Below, piece after piece: positions 16,241 to 25,244 of a DNA stretch of 64,000 nucleotides. Both the position numbers and the translations under genes were made by a program. Source of the DNA: Clostridia bacterium (lineage in GTDB: Bacteria; Bacillota; Clostridia; Christensenellales; Borkfalkiaceae); contig JAGASM010000032.1 of NCBI GenBank assembly GCA_017621735.1, positions 1-64,000 of the forward strand, given 5' to 3'. A model generated the notes under the pieces. The model was not told the origin of the DNA. It saw nothing but the letters and a program-made list of their open reading frames with translations, and made no database searches. The number at the start of each line of letters is the position of its first letter. Positions within the stretch are counted from its first letter, which is position 1.

Positions 16241-17245
16241 CTAACCGTTTTTTATCACTTTTTCAAGAATTTCTCCGACACTTTCTAAAACGGACACCAC
16301 TTTTGCATAATCCATGCGAACGGGTCCGACGACGCCGTACGTTCCAAGTTGCCGACCGCCCGCCGAATAGGACGCGGTAACGACCGAACAGTCGGAGGGA
16401 ACCCCTTCCCCGCCGATCTGCACGCGGATTTGGATTTCCGATTCCTCTTGCGCAAGCAGTTCGCCGATTCGCTCCTTGCTTTCTACAAGGGACAAAAATT
16501 CTTCTACCTTTTCCACGTCGCGATACTCCGCTCGGCGAATACTCTTGTTTCCCCCCGAAAGCACGACGTCCTTCCTGCTCGTGTAAGCAAACAAGGCGTC
16601 GAGTACTTCTCGGCACGTTTCTTTGTATGCGGTAAACGCCTGCATTGCCTCCGCTTCCGCTTCGCGCACCCGATCCATTCTCCGTCCGCCGAACACCGAC
16701 TGTAAAATGGTGGAAATGCGCGCAAGTTCCTCTTCCGGCATTCCCTCGGGGAGAGGGATAAACGAATCTTTCAAAATACGCAAATCGGTTACGAGAAGGA
16801 GAAGCGCCGTCTTTCCGCAAGGGAAAAGCCCGACGTTTTTCACCTTTTCCGCCGAAGGATCGGAAAGCGCGACGGAAGTATAATCGGTCAGTTCGGAAAT
16901 GACGTCCGCAACGCTCTTTACAATACTCTCCGCACGGGAAACGCGCGTATCGAACGTGTCCTTCACGTAGCGCACTTGCTCGGGCGTGAGCGCGCTCCGC
17001 TCCATCAATTCGTCGATGTACAGTTTATACGCTTCGGGAGAAGGAATTCGCCCGCCCGACGTATGAAACTGAATCAAATACCCCATCTCTTCTAACGCGG
17101 AAAGTTCGCTCCGCACCGTCGCGGAAGAAACGTCTTTGAGGTGCTTTTGCGTGATCGCTTTGGAAGAAACGGGCAACGCCGATTGAATATACTCGTCCAC
17201 GACGATGCGTAAAATATTCTTTTTCCGTTCGGATATTCCGTCCAT
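16241..17245 (-). CDS. hrcA: Heat-inducible transcription repressor HrcA
   Basis: A 334-residue repressor of class I heat-shock genes. The winged-helix domain (about 1-95) includes SSATVRSELSALEEMGYL; the dimerisation and GAF-like regions follow, with GPVRMDYAKVVSVLESV near the end. It binds the CIRCE operator at 17257-17283 and is helped by GroEL. The ATG at 17245 is preferred because GGAG lies six bases before it and because the further upstream ATG (17263) is inside the operator. The gene autoregulates itself and grpE-dnaK-dnaJ. Confidence 0.96.
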   Translation of the reverse strand: MDGISERKKNILRIVVDEYIQSALPVSSKAITQKHLKDVSSATVRSELSALEEMGYLIQFHTSGGRIPSPEAYKLYIDELMERSALTPEQVRYVKDTFDTRVSRAESIVKSVADVISELTDYTSVALSDPSAEKVKNVGLFPCGKTALLLLVTDLRILKDSFIPLPEGMPEEELARISTILQSVFGGRRMDRVREAEAEAMQAFTAYKETCREVLDALFAYTSRKDVVLSGGNKSIRRAEYRDVEKVEEFLSLVESKERIGELLAQEESEIQIRVQIGGEGVPSDCSVVTASYSAGGRQLGTYGVVGPVRMDYAKVVSVLESVGEILEKVIKNG

Positions 17246-17256
17246 CCATCGCTCCG

Positions 17257-17283
17257 TTGGCACTCTTTTCCTTTAAGTGCTAA
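17257..17283 (-). promoter_or_regulatory. CIRCE operator for HrcA
   Basis: The minus strand reads TTAGCACTT, nine bases, GAGTGCCAA. The consensus is TTAGCACTC-N9-GAGTGCTAA, so there are two mismatches. It overlaps the transcription start region and lies just before hrcA. Confidence 0.92.
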
Positions 17284-17286
17284 AAT

Positions 17287-17315
17287 ATTCTACTACTAAT
17301 ATAATACAAAGTCAA
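17287..17315 (-). promoter_or_regulatory. Promoter of the hrcA operon
   Basis: Minus-strand -35 TTGACT (17310-17315), 17-base spacer and -10 TAGAAT (17287-17292), immediately followed by CIRCE. Confidence 0.8.
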
Positions 17316-17375
17316 CGCGATTAAACGCTTCCTGCAATTTTTTTCTTTTTTTATGGAAAAATTCCCTACCACGCC

Positions 17376-17404
17376 TTTACAAAATTTCCGTTTTGATATA
17401 AAAT
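17376..17404 (+). promoter_or_regulatory. Promoter of the PRTase-like gene
   Basis: -35 TTTACA (17376-17381), 17-base spacer and -10 TAAAAT (17399-17404), divergent from the hrcA promoter. Confidence 0.6.
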
Positions 17405-17426
17405 AAAAAGAAAAGGGACTTGATTT

Positions 17427-18059
17427 ATGGAAGGAAGAGCATTTGAGTTAAAGGCAAAGCGGAGCGGAGTCGTTTCCGTACGCGTTATCCCGGGGCACTT
17501 TGCCACCAAGCACTCGCACGTCAACTACTGCATTGACATGACGACGATCAAATCGGAATTAAAAATGGCAAGAGAGGCGGCAAGACTGTTTGCGGAAAGT
17601 TGGAGCAATACCCCTATCGATACGATTATTACGCTGGAACGGACAAAGATGATCGGCGCCTTTCTCGCGCGAGATTTATCCCATTCCGGACTGAATATGA
17701 ATCAAGACATCGCCGTTATCACCCCCGAAATTACCAACGAAAAAATGCTCCTTCGCGATAACTTTATCCCCTACGTCAAAGACCGCCGCGTTCTCCTTTT
17801 AACGGCGTCCGCATCTACGGGTATGACGATTGCTTCCGTCGTGGAAGGAATTCGCTATTACGGCGGGGAAGCGGTCGGCGCGGCGACCATTTTCGGCGCC
17901 TCCCTTTCGCGCATTAGCGTCCCTTACGTAAAACTGTTCGACTCGGACGATATCGACGGATATCTTTCCTGTTCCGCAACCAACTGCCCCCTTTGCAAGG
18001 CAGGCGTTAAAGTAGACGCTCTTGTTAATTCGTACGGATACAGCAAAATTGTGCAGTAA
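17427..18059 (+). CDS. Orotate phosphoribosyltransferase-like protein
   Basis: A 210-residue protein with the fold pattern of type I phosphoribosyltransferases: hydrophobic strands TIITLERTKMIGAFLA and RRVLLLTASASTGMTIASVV (about 120-140). In true PRPP-binding loops the segment is usually acidic (DDvxxTG); here the two acidic residues are replaced by TASASTG, so classic PRPP chemistry is doubtful. A Cys pair, CSATNCPLC, lies near the end. The role is unknown. It is plus-strand, with its own promoter, followed by the SGNH hydrolase after 40 bases. Confidence 0.6.
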   Translation: MEGRAFELKAKRSGVVSVRVIPGHFATKHSHVNYCIDMTTIKSELKMAREAARLFAESWSNTPIDTIITLERTKMIGAFLARDLSHSGLNMNQDIAVITPEITNEKMLLRDNFIPYVKDRRVLLLTASASTGMTIASVVEGIRYYGGEAVGAATIFGASLSRISVPYVKLFDSDDIDGYLSCSATNCPLCKAGVKVDALVNSYGYSKIVQ

Positions 18060-18099
18060 ACAAAATAAAAAATACTTTACGGAGTGAATTTTTACTATC

Positions 18100-18768
18100 A
18101 TGAACGACTTAAAAAACTTAAAAATCATTCTCCTCGGCGACAGTATTACAGAAGGCGTAGGCGCAAGCGAGAAAAAATTTTGCTACGCGGAAGTCCTCGC
18201 ACAGGAAACGGGAATGCAAGTACTCAACTACGGCGTTGGCGGAACGCGCATTGCCCGTCAAGAACGGAAAAGCGCGGTGCCTTCTTGGGACGAAGATTTT
18301 AACACACGCGCGCGCCGCATGGAAAAAACGGCGGACATCGTCGCCGTATTCGGCGGAACCAACGACTACGGGCACGGATTCGCCCCCGTCGGAACGCCGG
18401 ACGATCAGGGCGAAGACACCTTTTACGGCGCAATCAACAGTTTGTTTTCCTACTTACGGAAGACGTATCCCACCTCGTTCCTCTTCGTCATGACGCCCAT
18501 TCACCGTGTAAATGAACAACGCCTTACGGGGGACGGCTATAAGCCCGCTATGCTTCCGTTAAAGGGATACGTGGATATTATCCGTGAAGTTGCGGAAAAG
18601 TATTCGATCCCCGTGCTTGACTTGTACAAGAACGCGGGCATTTACCCCGATTTCGAAGAGCACCGCGTTGCTTATGCACCCGACGGACTGCACCCCAACG
18701 ACAGAGGACATAGAAAACTCGCCCTCCTCGTGAAAAACTTCCTCGAGCAAAACTACCTCGCGGACTGA
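18100..18768 (+). CDS. SGNH/GDSL-family hydrolase
   Basis: A 222-residue esterase-like protein without a signal peptide. Block I is LGDSITEG (catalytic Ser15), the Gly block is YGVGGTRIA, block III is GGTNDYG (about 87-93) and block V is DGLHPND with catalytic Asp and His (about 189-195). It would deacylate a lipid or a sugar ester in the cytoplasm. Together with the previous gene it may form a two-gene unit ending in the terminator at 18805. The last 31 codons and the terminator are repeated at 32529-32680. Confidence 0.85.
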   Translation: MNDLKNLKIILLGDSITEGVGASEKKFCYAEVLAQETGMQVLNYGVGGTRIARQERKSAVPSWDEDFNTRARRMEKTADIVAVFGGTNDYGHGFAPVGTPDDQGEDTFYGAINSLFSYLRKTYPTSFLFVMTPIHRVNEQRLTGDGYKPAMLPLKGYVDIIREVAEKYSIPVLDLYKNAGIYPDFEEHRVAYAPDGLHPNDRGHRKLALLVKNFLEQNYLAD

Positions 18769-18827
18769 CGGAAAAACAACTTTTTGCCCCACGTTTAGAA
18801 AAAAAGACGGCACCCGCCGTCTTTTTT
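18676..18827 (+). repeat. 152-bp direct repeat, left copy (SGNH 3' end and terminator)
   Basis: This segment recurs in the same orientation at 32529-32680 with about 93 percent identity and no gap. It covers the last 31 codons of the SGNH gene, the spacer and the terminator. The interval between the copies is locus A. Confidence 0.9.
18805..18827 (+). terminator. Terminator of the SGNH hydrolase gene
   Basis: AAAGACGG and CCGTCTTT arms with flanking A and T runs, a member of the recurrent GACGGC(A/G)CCCGCCGTC hairpin family in this window. Confidence 0.8.
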
Positions 18828-18844
18828 GGTAGTTATATAGTAAA

Positions 18845-18885
18845 AAACCTTCTATGAAAAAACGTCATAGAAGGTTTCTTTTTTT
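18845..18885. terminator. Terminator of locus A
   Basis: AAACCTTCTATGA (18845-18857) pairs perfectly with TCATAGAAGGTTT (18865-18877), with A and T runs on both sides, so it can end the minus-strand operon. Confidence 0.8.
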
Positions 18886-18910
18886 TGATTGCAGGAGCGT
18901 AACTTCCTTT

Positions 18911-20389
18911 TTATGTTAAAAAATCTTCCAACGAAATCGTTGCGCCGTGTAACCGATAGGTAAAGATGTTTTCATTATCCCAAGAGTTATGCCCTGTGGA
19001 AACAATGACGGAAATTCCGTCGGATTCCGGAAGAAAACCGCGTTCGTCGCGCACAATCCCCGGGTTATGATTGCGTTCCCATCCCGTATCGGACGGCCCG
19101 ACGAATCCTGCCATTTTCCAAACGTACGAACCGCTCTGAAGCAACGTGCACAACTGTTCGGTGCTTTGCACGTCTTCCAAATAAGCAACCATGCTATGCG
19201 AATTCACACGGGTTGTCGTAACGTCGGCGGGATTTTTTTCGTTCGTTACACCGCATACATAAAAGCGTTTTGCGACGGGATCGTAAGCGAAATCGGGAAT
19301 CCCGATGTTGCATCTTTGACCTGCCGAGTTGACAATTCCGTTATGCGTGATGCGCGTCGTAAATTGACAAGTCGGGTTGTCAAGATCGGAAAAATTCCAA
19401 CGTTGAATTCCCGTCCCTTGCAAGGTGGACTGATAGAACATGAGCACGTCGCCTTGCCCGTCCAAACTGATGAGTGCGGGCATTCCCGTTCCCCAATAAA
19501 TTCTGGACGTCCCTTGCATATCCTCGTACTTCTCCTGTTCTTCCGCCTCGACGCCGTTGTCATACCACGGCACGATAGGATTGAGAGAAGCGACCTTTAC
19601 CCAAGGTCCTTCCGGCGCATTTGCAACGGCGATCCCCGTTTCGTTCTTTTGATAATCTTCCGTCGTACAACCGAGGTACGCCATGAGATAGGTATAATCG
19701 TTCCCTTCATAGCGGAATTCGCCGCGGATTACGGCAGGATCGCAGGTATGGCGGGAATCCCACGTGCCCGGCGTGGGCGCAAGCACGATTTGCTGTTCCG
19801 AAAACAGCCATTTTCCGTCATCTTGCTTTACGCCTTTCCGATACCCGATATGGTCCATAATGACGCCGTCGTCCTTGTTCGTACAGTACCAAACGTGCAT
19901 CCATTCTTCACCGTCTACCGTTTCCTTCAAAATTGCCGGGCAGTAATTGAAAATCTTACTGTCCGATACGTCGGGCCCGAACAAAACGTCCTCAAAGTCC
20001 ACAGGCTGCGGTCCCGTTTCTTCCTCTTCCCGTCCGAGTAAAACGGAAATTCCGTCGTACTGCGTGCGGAAGCCCTCTCCCTCTTTCGTATAGGTAAAGG
20101 TGTCTTCGCGGTACGTTTCCGTTACCGTCGTCCCGTCGAAGGTATACGTCGAATTGCGCGTTTCGATAGAGCCGAGATAGCCGATGACAACGCGCAAATT
20201 TCCGTCCTCCGAAAAGGTCGCCGTATACGTTTGAAAATCGTCCGTGCAGTCCACTCCGTCCATCGTTGCGGAATCCAACACAAACGTCCCCGTGATAGGT
20301 TGCGTTTCCTCCGTGCCGCACGCGACGCAAGAAAGCGCGCAAACCGCCGCAAGCCCCAAGGCAAAAATAGTCGACGTTTTCTTTTTCAT
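18911..20389 (-). CDS. Lipoprotein: lipocalin-like domain plus beta-propeller (locus A, third paralog)
   Basis: A 492-residue lipoprotein (lipobox around SCVAC, Cys24). Residues about 30-120 look like a small beta-barrel of the lipocalin-like type, and about 130-492 like a five-bladed propeller related to GH43/GH32-clan enzymes: WDSRHTCDPAVIRGEF, YLMAYLG, GIAVANAPEGPWVKV, FAYDPVAKRFYV and RNHNPGIVRDE. The two downstream-facing relatives share these phrases in the same order. Whether it cleaves or only binds a sugar cannot be told from sequence. It is the last gene of locus A; AGGTGAG precedes the ATG and only 9 bases separate it from the previous gene. Confidence 0.6.
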   Translation of the reverse strand: MKKKTSTIFALGLAAVCALSCVACGTEETQPITGTFVLDSATMDGVDCTDDFQTYTATFSEDGNLRVVIGYLGSIETRNSTYTFDGTTVTETYREDTFTYTKEGEGFRTQYDGISVLLGREEEETGPQPVDFEDVLFGPDVSDSKIFNYCPAILKETVDGEEWMHVWYCTNKDDGVIMDHIGYRKGVKQDDGKWLFSEQQIVLAPTPGTWDSRHTCDPAVIRGEFRYEGNDYTYLMAYLGCTTEDYQKNETGIAVANAPEGPWVKVASLNPIVPWYDNGVEAEEQEKYEDMQGTSRIYWGTGMPALISLDGQGDVLMFYQSTLQGTGIQRWNFSDLDNPTCQFTTRITHNGIVNSAGQRCNIGIPDFAYDPVAKRFYVCGVTNEKNPADVTTTRVNSHSMVAYLEDVQSTEQLCTLLQSGSYVWKMAGFVGPSDTGWERNHNPGIVRDERGFLPESDGISVIVSTGHNSWDNENIFTYRLHGATISLEDFLT

Positions 20390-20398
20390 CTACTCACC

Positions 20399-21937
20399 TC
20401 AACGAATGGTAAATTCTATTCCGTGGATACGGTAGGTATGCAAAGACGGCCATTGCCCGCCTGCATCCCAGTCGGGGAAATCGGTTGCCAACTGCGCCGC
20501 CGTATAGAGCACGGGCACGCGGTACGGATCGATCAAATTCCCTTTTTCGTTCTTAATGATACACGCATTGTGATTGCGCGCATGTCCCGTTCCCGTATCG
20601 AGTGCGGCAAAACGGTTCCATACGTACGGTTCTTCTCCGAACAACAAATCGAAATTTTCGTCCACGTCCAAATAAAGCAACGTATTGCTTCCTGTGATCC
20701 AGTTGACACCGCCGTCCGTCGGATAAGGGAAATCTTCCTTCACGCAATACAGTCTTCCGCGCACGGGATCATAGGCAAAATCGGCATTGTTGATGCAGTC
20801 GGCGGATCCGCTCGCGTTGGTTACGCCGCGTTCACGGAGTTCCGCTTTGCGAAGCATTTCCGGATCGTCGAGGTTGGAAAGATCCCACTCTTCTACGACC
20901 GTGCACGTCTTTGCCGCGCCCATAGCATAGAAAAGAAGCACCTTTCCGTTGCCGTCCGAACTGATGAGGGAAGGTTGCCCAAACCCCCACGTCGTTTGGC
21001 TGTAATGTTCCGACTCGTAAAAATTTGCAATGGGATTGAGCGATTCCACCTTCACCCAAGGACCTTCGGGAGATTTTGCAACGGCGATCCCCACTTCGTT
21101 GCGGGTATTGTCGCTCGTCTTACAACCAAGGTATGCCATGAGCCAAGAATAGTCTTCGCCGCCCATGCGGAATTCCCCGCGAATCACACTCGGATCGCAT
21201 ACGTGGCGGCTATCCCACTCGCCGTTTGCGCCATGCTCGAGTACAAGTTGTTTTTCGGTAAACTCCCATTTTCCGTTCGCAAGAAGCGTTCCCTTGCGGT
21301 ATGCAACGTAGTCGGTAACGTTTCCGCTGTCCTTATTGCTGCAATACCAAACGTGCATCGTATCGTTTCCTTCCATAACTGCCGTAGGACAATAGTTATA
21401 GAAATTTTCGCTCTTGTCCTCACCGAACAGTTCGTCGTCAAACAATACGCCGCCGTTCACTTCTGAAGGAAGCGTATAATCTTCGTCATACGAATAACAC
21501 ATCGTAACGTCCTGCCTGTCGATTTTTCCGGAAAACGTGAGCGTTTGCACGGTTGCGTCATAGGCGAACTCATATTCCCGTACGCCGATGACGAGCATGA
21601 TCCCGTCATCCGTCTTTTCGACCGTTCCCTTGCGCTCGCTTCTGCCCGTGTAATCCGTTTCATACCAAGTCACCTCGCCGTCGGATAAGTACAGGCAGTT
21701 AAACAAATACCCGCTCGCGGTATCGCGCCCTTCCACCGTCTTTTGTGAAAGCGCGTAGTACCCGTCTAAAATCTCTTGTTGTTGCGTATCGCCGCCCGGC
21801 GGATTATCGGGCGCGCCCGGCTGATTCCCCGACGGAGTTCCGCCGTTTATCTCGCACGCCGTAAACGCAACGAGCGAAAAACTCATCATGCAAGCGCACG
21901 CAAACGCCGTCGCGCGGAAAGAAAACCGTTTTTTCAT
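20399..21937 (-). CDS. Lipoprotein: lipocalin-like domain plus beta-propeller (locus A, second paralog)
   Basis: A 512-residue lipoprotein (signal ending SLVAFTAC) with a Gly/Pro/Gln linker, a beta-rich domain of about 95 residues and a propeller like that of its neighbour: WDSRHVCDPSVIRGEF, SWLMAYLGC, GIAVAKSPEGPWVKV, NADFAYDPVRGRLYCV and RNHNACIIKNE. The pairwise similarity is evident by eye along the whole propeller, so the pair arose by duplication. The start at 21937 has AGGAGG seven bases before it; the upstream in-frame ATG has none. Confidence 0.6.
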   Translation of the reverse strand: MKKRFSFRATAFACACMMSFSLVAFTACEINGGTPSGNQPGAPDNPPGGDTQQQEILDGYYALSQKTVEGRDTASGYLFNCLYLSDGEVTWYETDYTGRSERKGTVEKTDDGIMLVIGVREYEFAYDATVQTLTFSGKIDRQDVTMCYSYDEDYTLPSEVNGGVLFDDELFGEDKSENFYNYCPTAVMEGNDTMHVWYCSNKDSGNVTDYVAYRKGTLLANGKWEFTEKQLVLEHGANGEWDSRHVCDPSVIRGEFRMGGEDYSWLMAYLGCKTSDNTRNEVGIAVAKSPEGPWVKVESLNPIANFYESEHYSQTTWGFGQPSLISSDGNGKVLLFYAMGAAKTCTVVEEWDLSNLDDPEMLRKAELRERGVTNASGSADCINNADFAYDPVRGRLYCVKEDFPYPTDGGVNWITGSNTLLYLDVDENFDLLFGEEPYVWNRFAALDTGTGHARNHNACIIKNEKGNLIDPYRVPVLYTAAQLATDFPDWDAGGQWPSLHTYRIHGIEFTIR

Positions 21938-21992
21938 AGTACCTCCTATCAGTAAGCGGGCGCGGAAGATCCGCGCCCGCCGCGTAGTTCTG

Positions 21993-23147
21993 TCATTGAT
22001 AGTCAACTTCAAACGCCATCAAGTTTTGCGTAAACAGATAGTCGTCCGTGTCCGCTTCAAGCATACAAACGTTATAGACGATCTCCGCGCCCGTCGCTTC
22101 GTCCGTATGTCCGTAAGCGTCCGAAACGATACATGCACCGTAAAGACGTTCGTACATTCCGTCCGGCGTATCGGTATTATCCCACGTGCGGATTCCCGTC
22201 CAGCCGTTTCCTGCGTCGGTCGTATAAAGTTCGCTTTCCGCAATGGAAAGAAGTTGAATGCGTCTTGCAAAAGCAGGTGCCTGCGAAGGCGTAGGCGAAT
22301 AGTCTTTTACCGCATAGAATTTATCGCTCGCCGCGTCGTATGCAAAGTCCGCGTTGGGGAACATTGCCACCGTATCGCCGCCCGCGATCTCTCCGTTGTT
22401 GGGTACCATTGCTTCGCCGGAAAGGACGGGCGCGTCCAAATCGGAAGCATCGATATCCACAAACTTAGCAAAGTGCCCGTACGAATCGGCAAACGTATAG
22501 AAAAGGCGGATTCCGCTTTCTTTGTCGTAGTTGACCAAAGAAGGCGCATAATTTCCGACTGCCGTTGCCGCGCTGCCCGTATTCGCTTCGTTAAACGCTA
22601 CGACAGGCGCCGTGCCGACCTTCGTCCATTCTCCGTCGAGCGATTGCGCAACCGCAAGACCGATCGAGAATTGCGTTTCGCTTGCACGCGACGTTCCGCA
22701 GTAAGCCATCAACCAACCGTATTCCGTATCGCCGTATTCAAACGCTCCCTTGACGACGGAAGCAGAGCCGAGGTATTCGTCCCAAGCGCCTTCGCTCCCG
22801 CGGAGAACGATCGTTTCTTCTCCGTAAGCCCAGCCCTTATCTTCGCCTTCTTCAAACGTCGCGCTGCGGACTGCAATCACGTTGTCCTCTTCGCCGGAAG
22901 TTTCGTTGGTCGTATAGAAAAGCCAACGCGTGCCGTTGTCTTCAAACAAATCGGCGTTGTTGATATAATGACCGCGGTCCGCTTCGGGAAGTCCGTAAAC
23001 GGTCGCAACGGGATTGGGACCAGGGCCGGGCGTAGGTCCGGGAGTCGGTTCGGGCGTAGGTTCAGGCTCCTTGCATGCCGCTACCGTTCCAACCATAGCA
23101 CTCATGACGAGCGCACCGAAAATTGCAATTAAATTTTTCTTTTTCAT
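21993..23147 (-). CDS. Lipoprotein with beta-propeller (locus A, first paralog)
   Basis: A 384-residue lipoprotein (lipobox GTVAAC) with a Pro/Glu/Gly spacer (PEPTPEPTPGPTPGPGP) and then only the propeller domain, without the lipocalin-like part. Shared phrases with the two downstream paralogs are SASVVKGAFEYGD, WLMAYCG, GLAVAQSLDGEWTKV, NADFAYDAASDKFYAV and YGACIVSDAYG. GGAGGG precedes the ATG. Likely surface-bound sugar binder or glycosidase; the third copy of the family in a row. Confidence 0.6.
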   Translation of the reverse strand: MKKKNLIAIFGALVMSAMVGTVAACKEPEPTPEPTPGPTPGPGPNPVATVYGLPEADRGHYINNADLFEDNGTRWLFYTTNETSGEEDNVIAVRSATFEEGEDKGWAYGEETIVLRGSEGAWDEYLGSASVVKGAFEYGDTEYGWLMAYCGTSRASETQFSIGLAVAQSLDGEWTKVGTAPVVAFNEANTGSAATAVGNYAPSLVNYDKESGIRLFYTFADSYGHFAKFVDIDASDLDAPVLSGEAMVPNNGEIAGGDTVAMFPNADFAYDAASDKFYAVKDYSPTPSQAPAFARRIQLLSIAESELYTTDAGNGWTGIRTWDNTDTPDGMYERLYGACIVSDAYGHTDEATGAEIVYNVCMLEADTDDYLFTQNLMAFEVDYQ

Positions 23148-23161
23148 ATCGTTTTCCCTCC

Positions 23162-25228
23162 TCAGTTGAGTCCCAAAAGTTCGGGGATCGTCTTTCCGTC
23201 TGCGTTTACGAACGAAGACGAGAACTGCGGCGTGGTGTTATAAGCGCCGATGTTGTTAATGCTAAACGATTGATTCAAATAGTTCGCCGCCGAAACGGTA
23301 ATGCCGAGATAAGCAACGACCGAACCTTCGCTCATAAACTCTTCCTTTGCTACACCGCTCGACCAGCTCGCGCGTTCAAATGCCGAGAACGGAATGCGAA
23401 CCCAACCTTCAAACCCTGCGGGAAGCGTCGCCGTAGGACGCGTCATGTAGATACTCGTCTTGCCCGTATTGACGTCGTAAAGCCAATAGCGGTTGCCTTG
23501 CAAAATGTTAAATCTGGAACGTGCTCCGCTTGCAACTTTGCAGTCGATTTCAAAGTTAAAGGATACTTCGACGTCGCTGTCGTTGCGTGCCCAGAAGGAT
23601 ACGCCCTTCATGTTCGCCCAGTCGATATTCTCGCCGTCGGAAAGCGTGAACGCCGTAAATCCGTCGCCCGTAATTCCCGTTGCGGTGAGTTGCATTGCGT
23701 CTTCGCCGTAAGAATCTTCGACGATGCTCAAAGAACCGTAAGAACCGTTGATCAAAACGTTTCCACTCACACCCGTTTCGCTGTAAGAGGAATTCGATTT
23801 TCCTTCGCCCTTGATGTCGACCGTAGCGTCGCCCATCATTTCGCGAACCGCATCCGCCTCGATAAAGGATACCGTGCCGCGGTTTGCTTCAAGATCGCTT
23901 GTTGCGGTGAATTTAGCCGACTTATCGGAAGAAAGGTCGAGGAGTTTGGTAAACGTTCCGCTTCCCGCCTCGCCCGTATACAAACCGATTTCGCCGATGA
24001 CGATACGGTAGTTGTAGTTGTACTGTGAGTCGGTCGTAAGAACAAGCGTATCGATTGCCGCAAGGTCGCGGTTTTCGTCCGCGCCGAACTGCCATCCCAT
24101 GGAATCCATCGGAATGATCATAGCGCCCATGATTCCGCTAGCGGAACCTGCGGTTACCGCACCGTAGGTAACGTTCGCCACTTTTTTGCTGGTCGAATCC
24201 GTTTCGCCCATGAAATAGACGGGCTTTCCGTCCGCTACACCCGCGACGGAATAGCGCGCGCCCTTGTTTTCCAAGCCGAACGTAATGCCGGGCGAGCCGA
24301 CCGCACCGTAATATTGAATGACCAAGTAACTTGCTTGCGAGAAGTCGACGGTTTCCTGATCAAATTTAACCCGAAGCGTTTGCCAGTTCGTAGAAGAATC
24401 GCCGACGACGGGACCTTGCCAAACTGCCGCCCACGTGTCCGCATCTTCACCCGCACGGAACGGATATTCCATTGTGGGAGGTTCGGGTTCAACAACGGCG
24501 GATTCCGAAGGCATCTTCATGCAATCGGGATTTGCCGAATCGACGTAATACATATCTTTCGAGCGTTCGCTCTCGGAGCAATCGACAAGCGTTGTAAAAT
24601 TCGTGCCGCTCGCGCCCGGTTCGCCGTCGTAATAGCCGACGTTGCCGATCGTCAAAGCATAATCGTAATTGAACTGCGTACACGTCGTATAATAGAACGC
24701 CGTCGCCGCGGAAAGATCGCTTTGATTGTTATTCCACTGCCAATTCATGGAAGCAAACGGCATCAGTAAGGTTCCGCATGCGCCCGTTCCCAAATTGATT
24801 GCACTGTACAGGCAACTCATCTCTGAAATCGTTCCGTTTTCCGACAGGAAATAGAATTTGTTTTCGTCTACGCAGTTATTGTAACGGTCGCCGTTTTGAA
24901 TGAGCCCCAACGTCAGTCCGGGATTGCCTGCGTCAACCCGAATTTGCACTGCGAGATATTCTGCAGAACGCAAATCCTTTGCCCCGCCGTCAAATTTGAC
25001 TTCGATATACTCCCATTTGTTATTGCCGGCACCCGCTTCTGTCGCCATGGTGAACGTCGGCGCGTACGCAAACGCGTCATCCCCCGTTTCAAACGGATAC
25101 GTCATTTGCGTGGTCGTGTCCAACGCGTTTCCGTCTACCGTTACAGCGGGATACGCAGCGCAAACCCCGCTCAGTGCAATCCCTGCCCCGAGCATGAGAG
25201 CAAGCACTTGTGTCTTTTTCTTTGTCAT
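23162..25228 (-). CDS. Secreted protein with three jelly-roll (CBM-like) domains
   Basis: A 688-residue secreted protein with a signal peptide (cleavage probably near VCAA). It contains two tandem related domains (about 40-205 and 250-430; both with a TYPF or EYPF start, LRVKFD or IEVKFD, GLTLGL or GITFGL, and a YNYDYALTIGNVGYYDG or NYRIVIGEIGLYTG end) and a third beta-sandwich (about 475-670) like CBM11-type modules (FWARNDSDVEVSFNFEI). No enzyme motif is visible, so I infer a carbohydrate-binding or scaffold protein of locus A. It follows the nucleoside hydrolase by 16 bases. Confidence 0.55.
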   Translation of the reverse strand: MTKKKTQVLALMLGAGIALSGVCAAYPAVTVDGNALDTTTQMTYPFETGDDAFAYAPTFTMATEAGAGNNKWEYIEVKFDGGAKDLRSAEYLAVQIRVDAGNPGLTLGLIQNGDRYNNCVDENKFYFLSENGTISEMSCLYSAINLGTGACGTLLMPFASMNWQWNNNQSDLSAATAFYYTTCTQFNYDYALTIGNVGYYDGEPGASGTNFTTLVDCSESERSKDMYYVDSANPDCMKMPSESAVVEPEPPTMEYPFRAGEDADTWAAVWQGPVVGDSSTNWQTLRVKFDQETVDFSQASYLVIQYYGAVGSPGITFGLENKGARYSVAGVADGKPVYFMGETDSTSKKVANVTYGAVTAGSASGIMGAMIIPMDSMGWQFGADENRDLAAIDTLVLTTDSQYNYNYRIVIGEIGLYTGEAGSGTFTKLLDLSSDKSAKFTATSDLEANRGTVSFIEADAVREMMGDATVDIKGEGKSNSSYSETGVSGNVLINGSYGSLSIVEDSYGEDAMQLTATGITGDGFTAFTLSDGENIDWANMKGVSFWARNDSDVEVSFNFEIDCKVASGARSRFNILQGNRYWLYDVNTGKTSIYMTRPTATLPAGFEGWVRIPFSAFERASWSSGVAKEEFMSEGSVVAYLGITVSAANYLNQSFSINNIGAYNTTPQFSSSFVNADGKTIPELLGLN

Positions 25229-25244
25229 TTTGTTACCTCCATTA

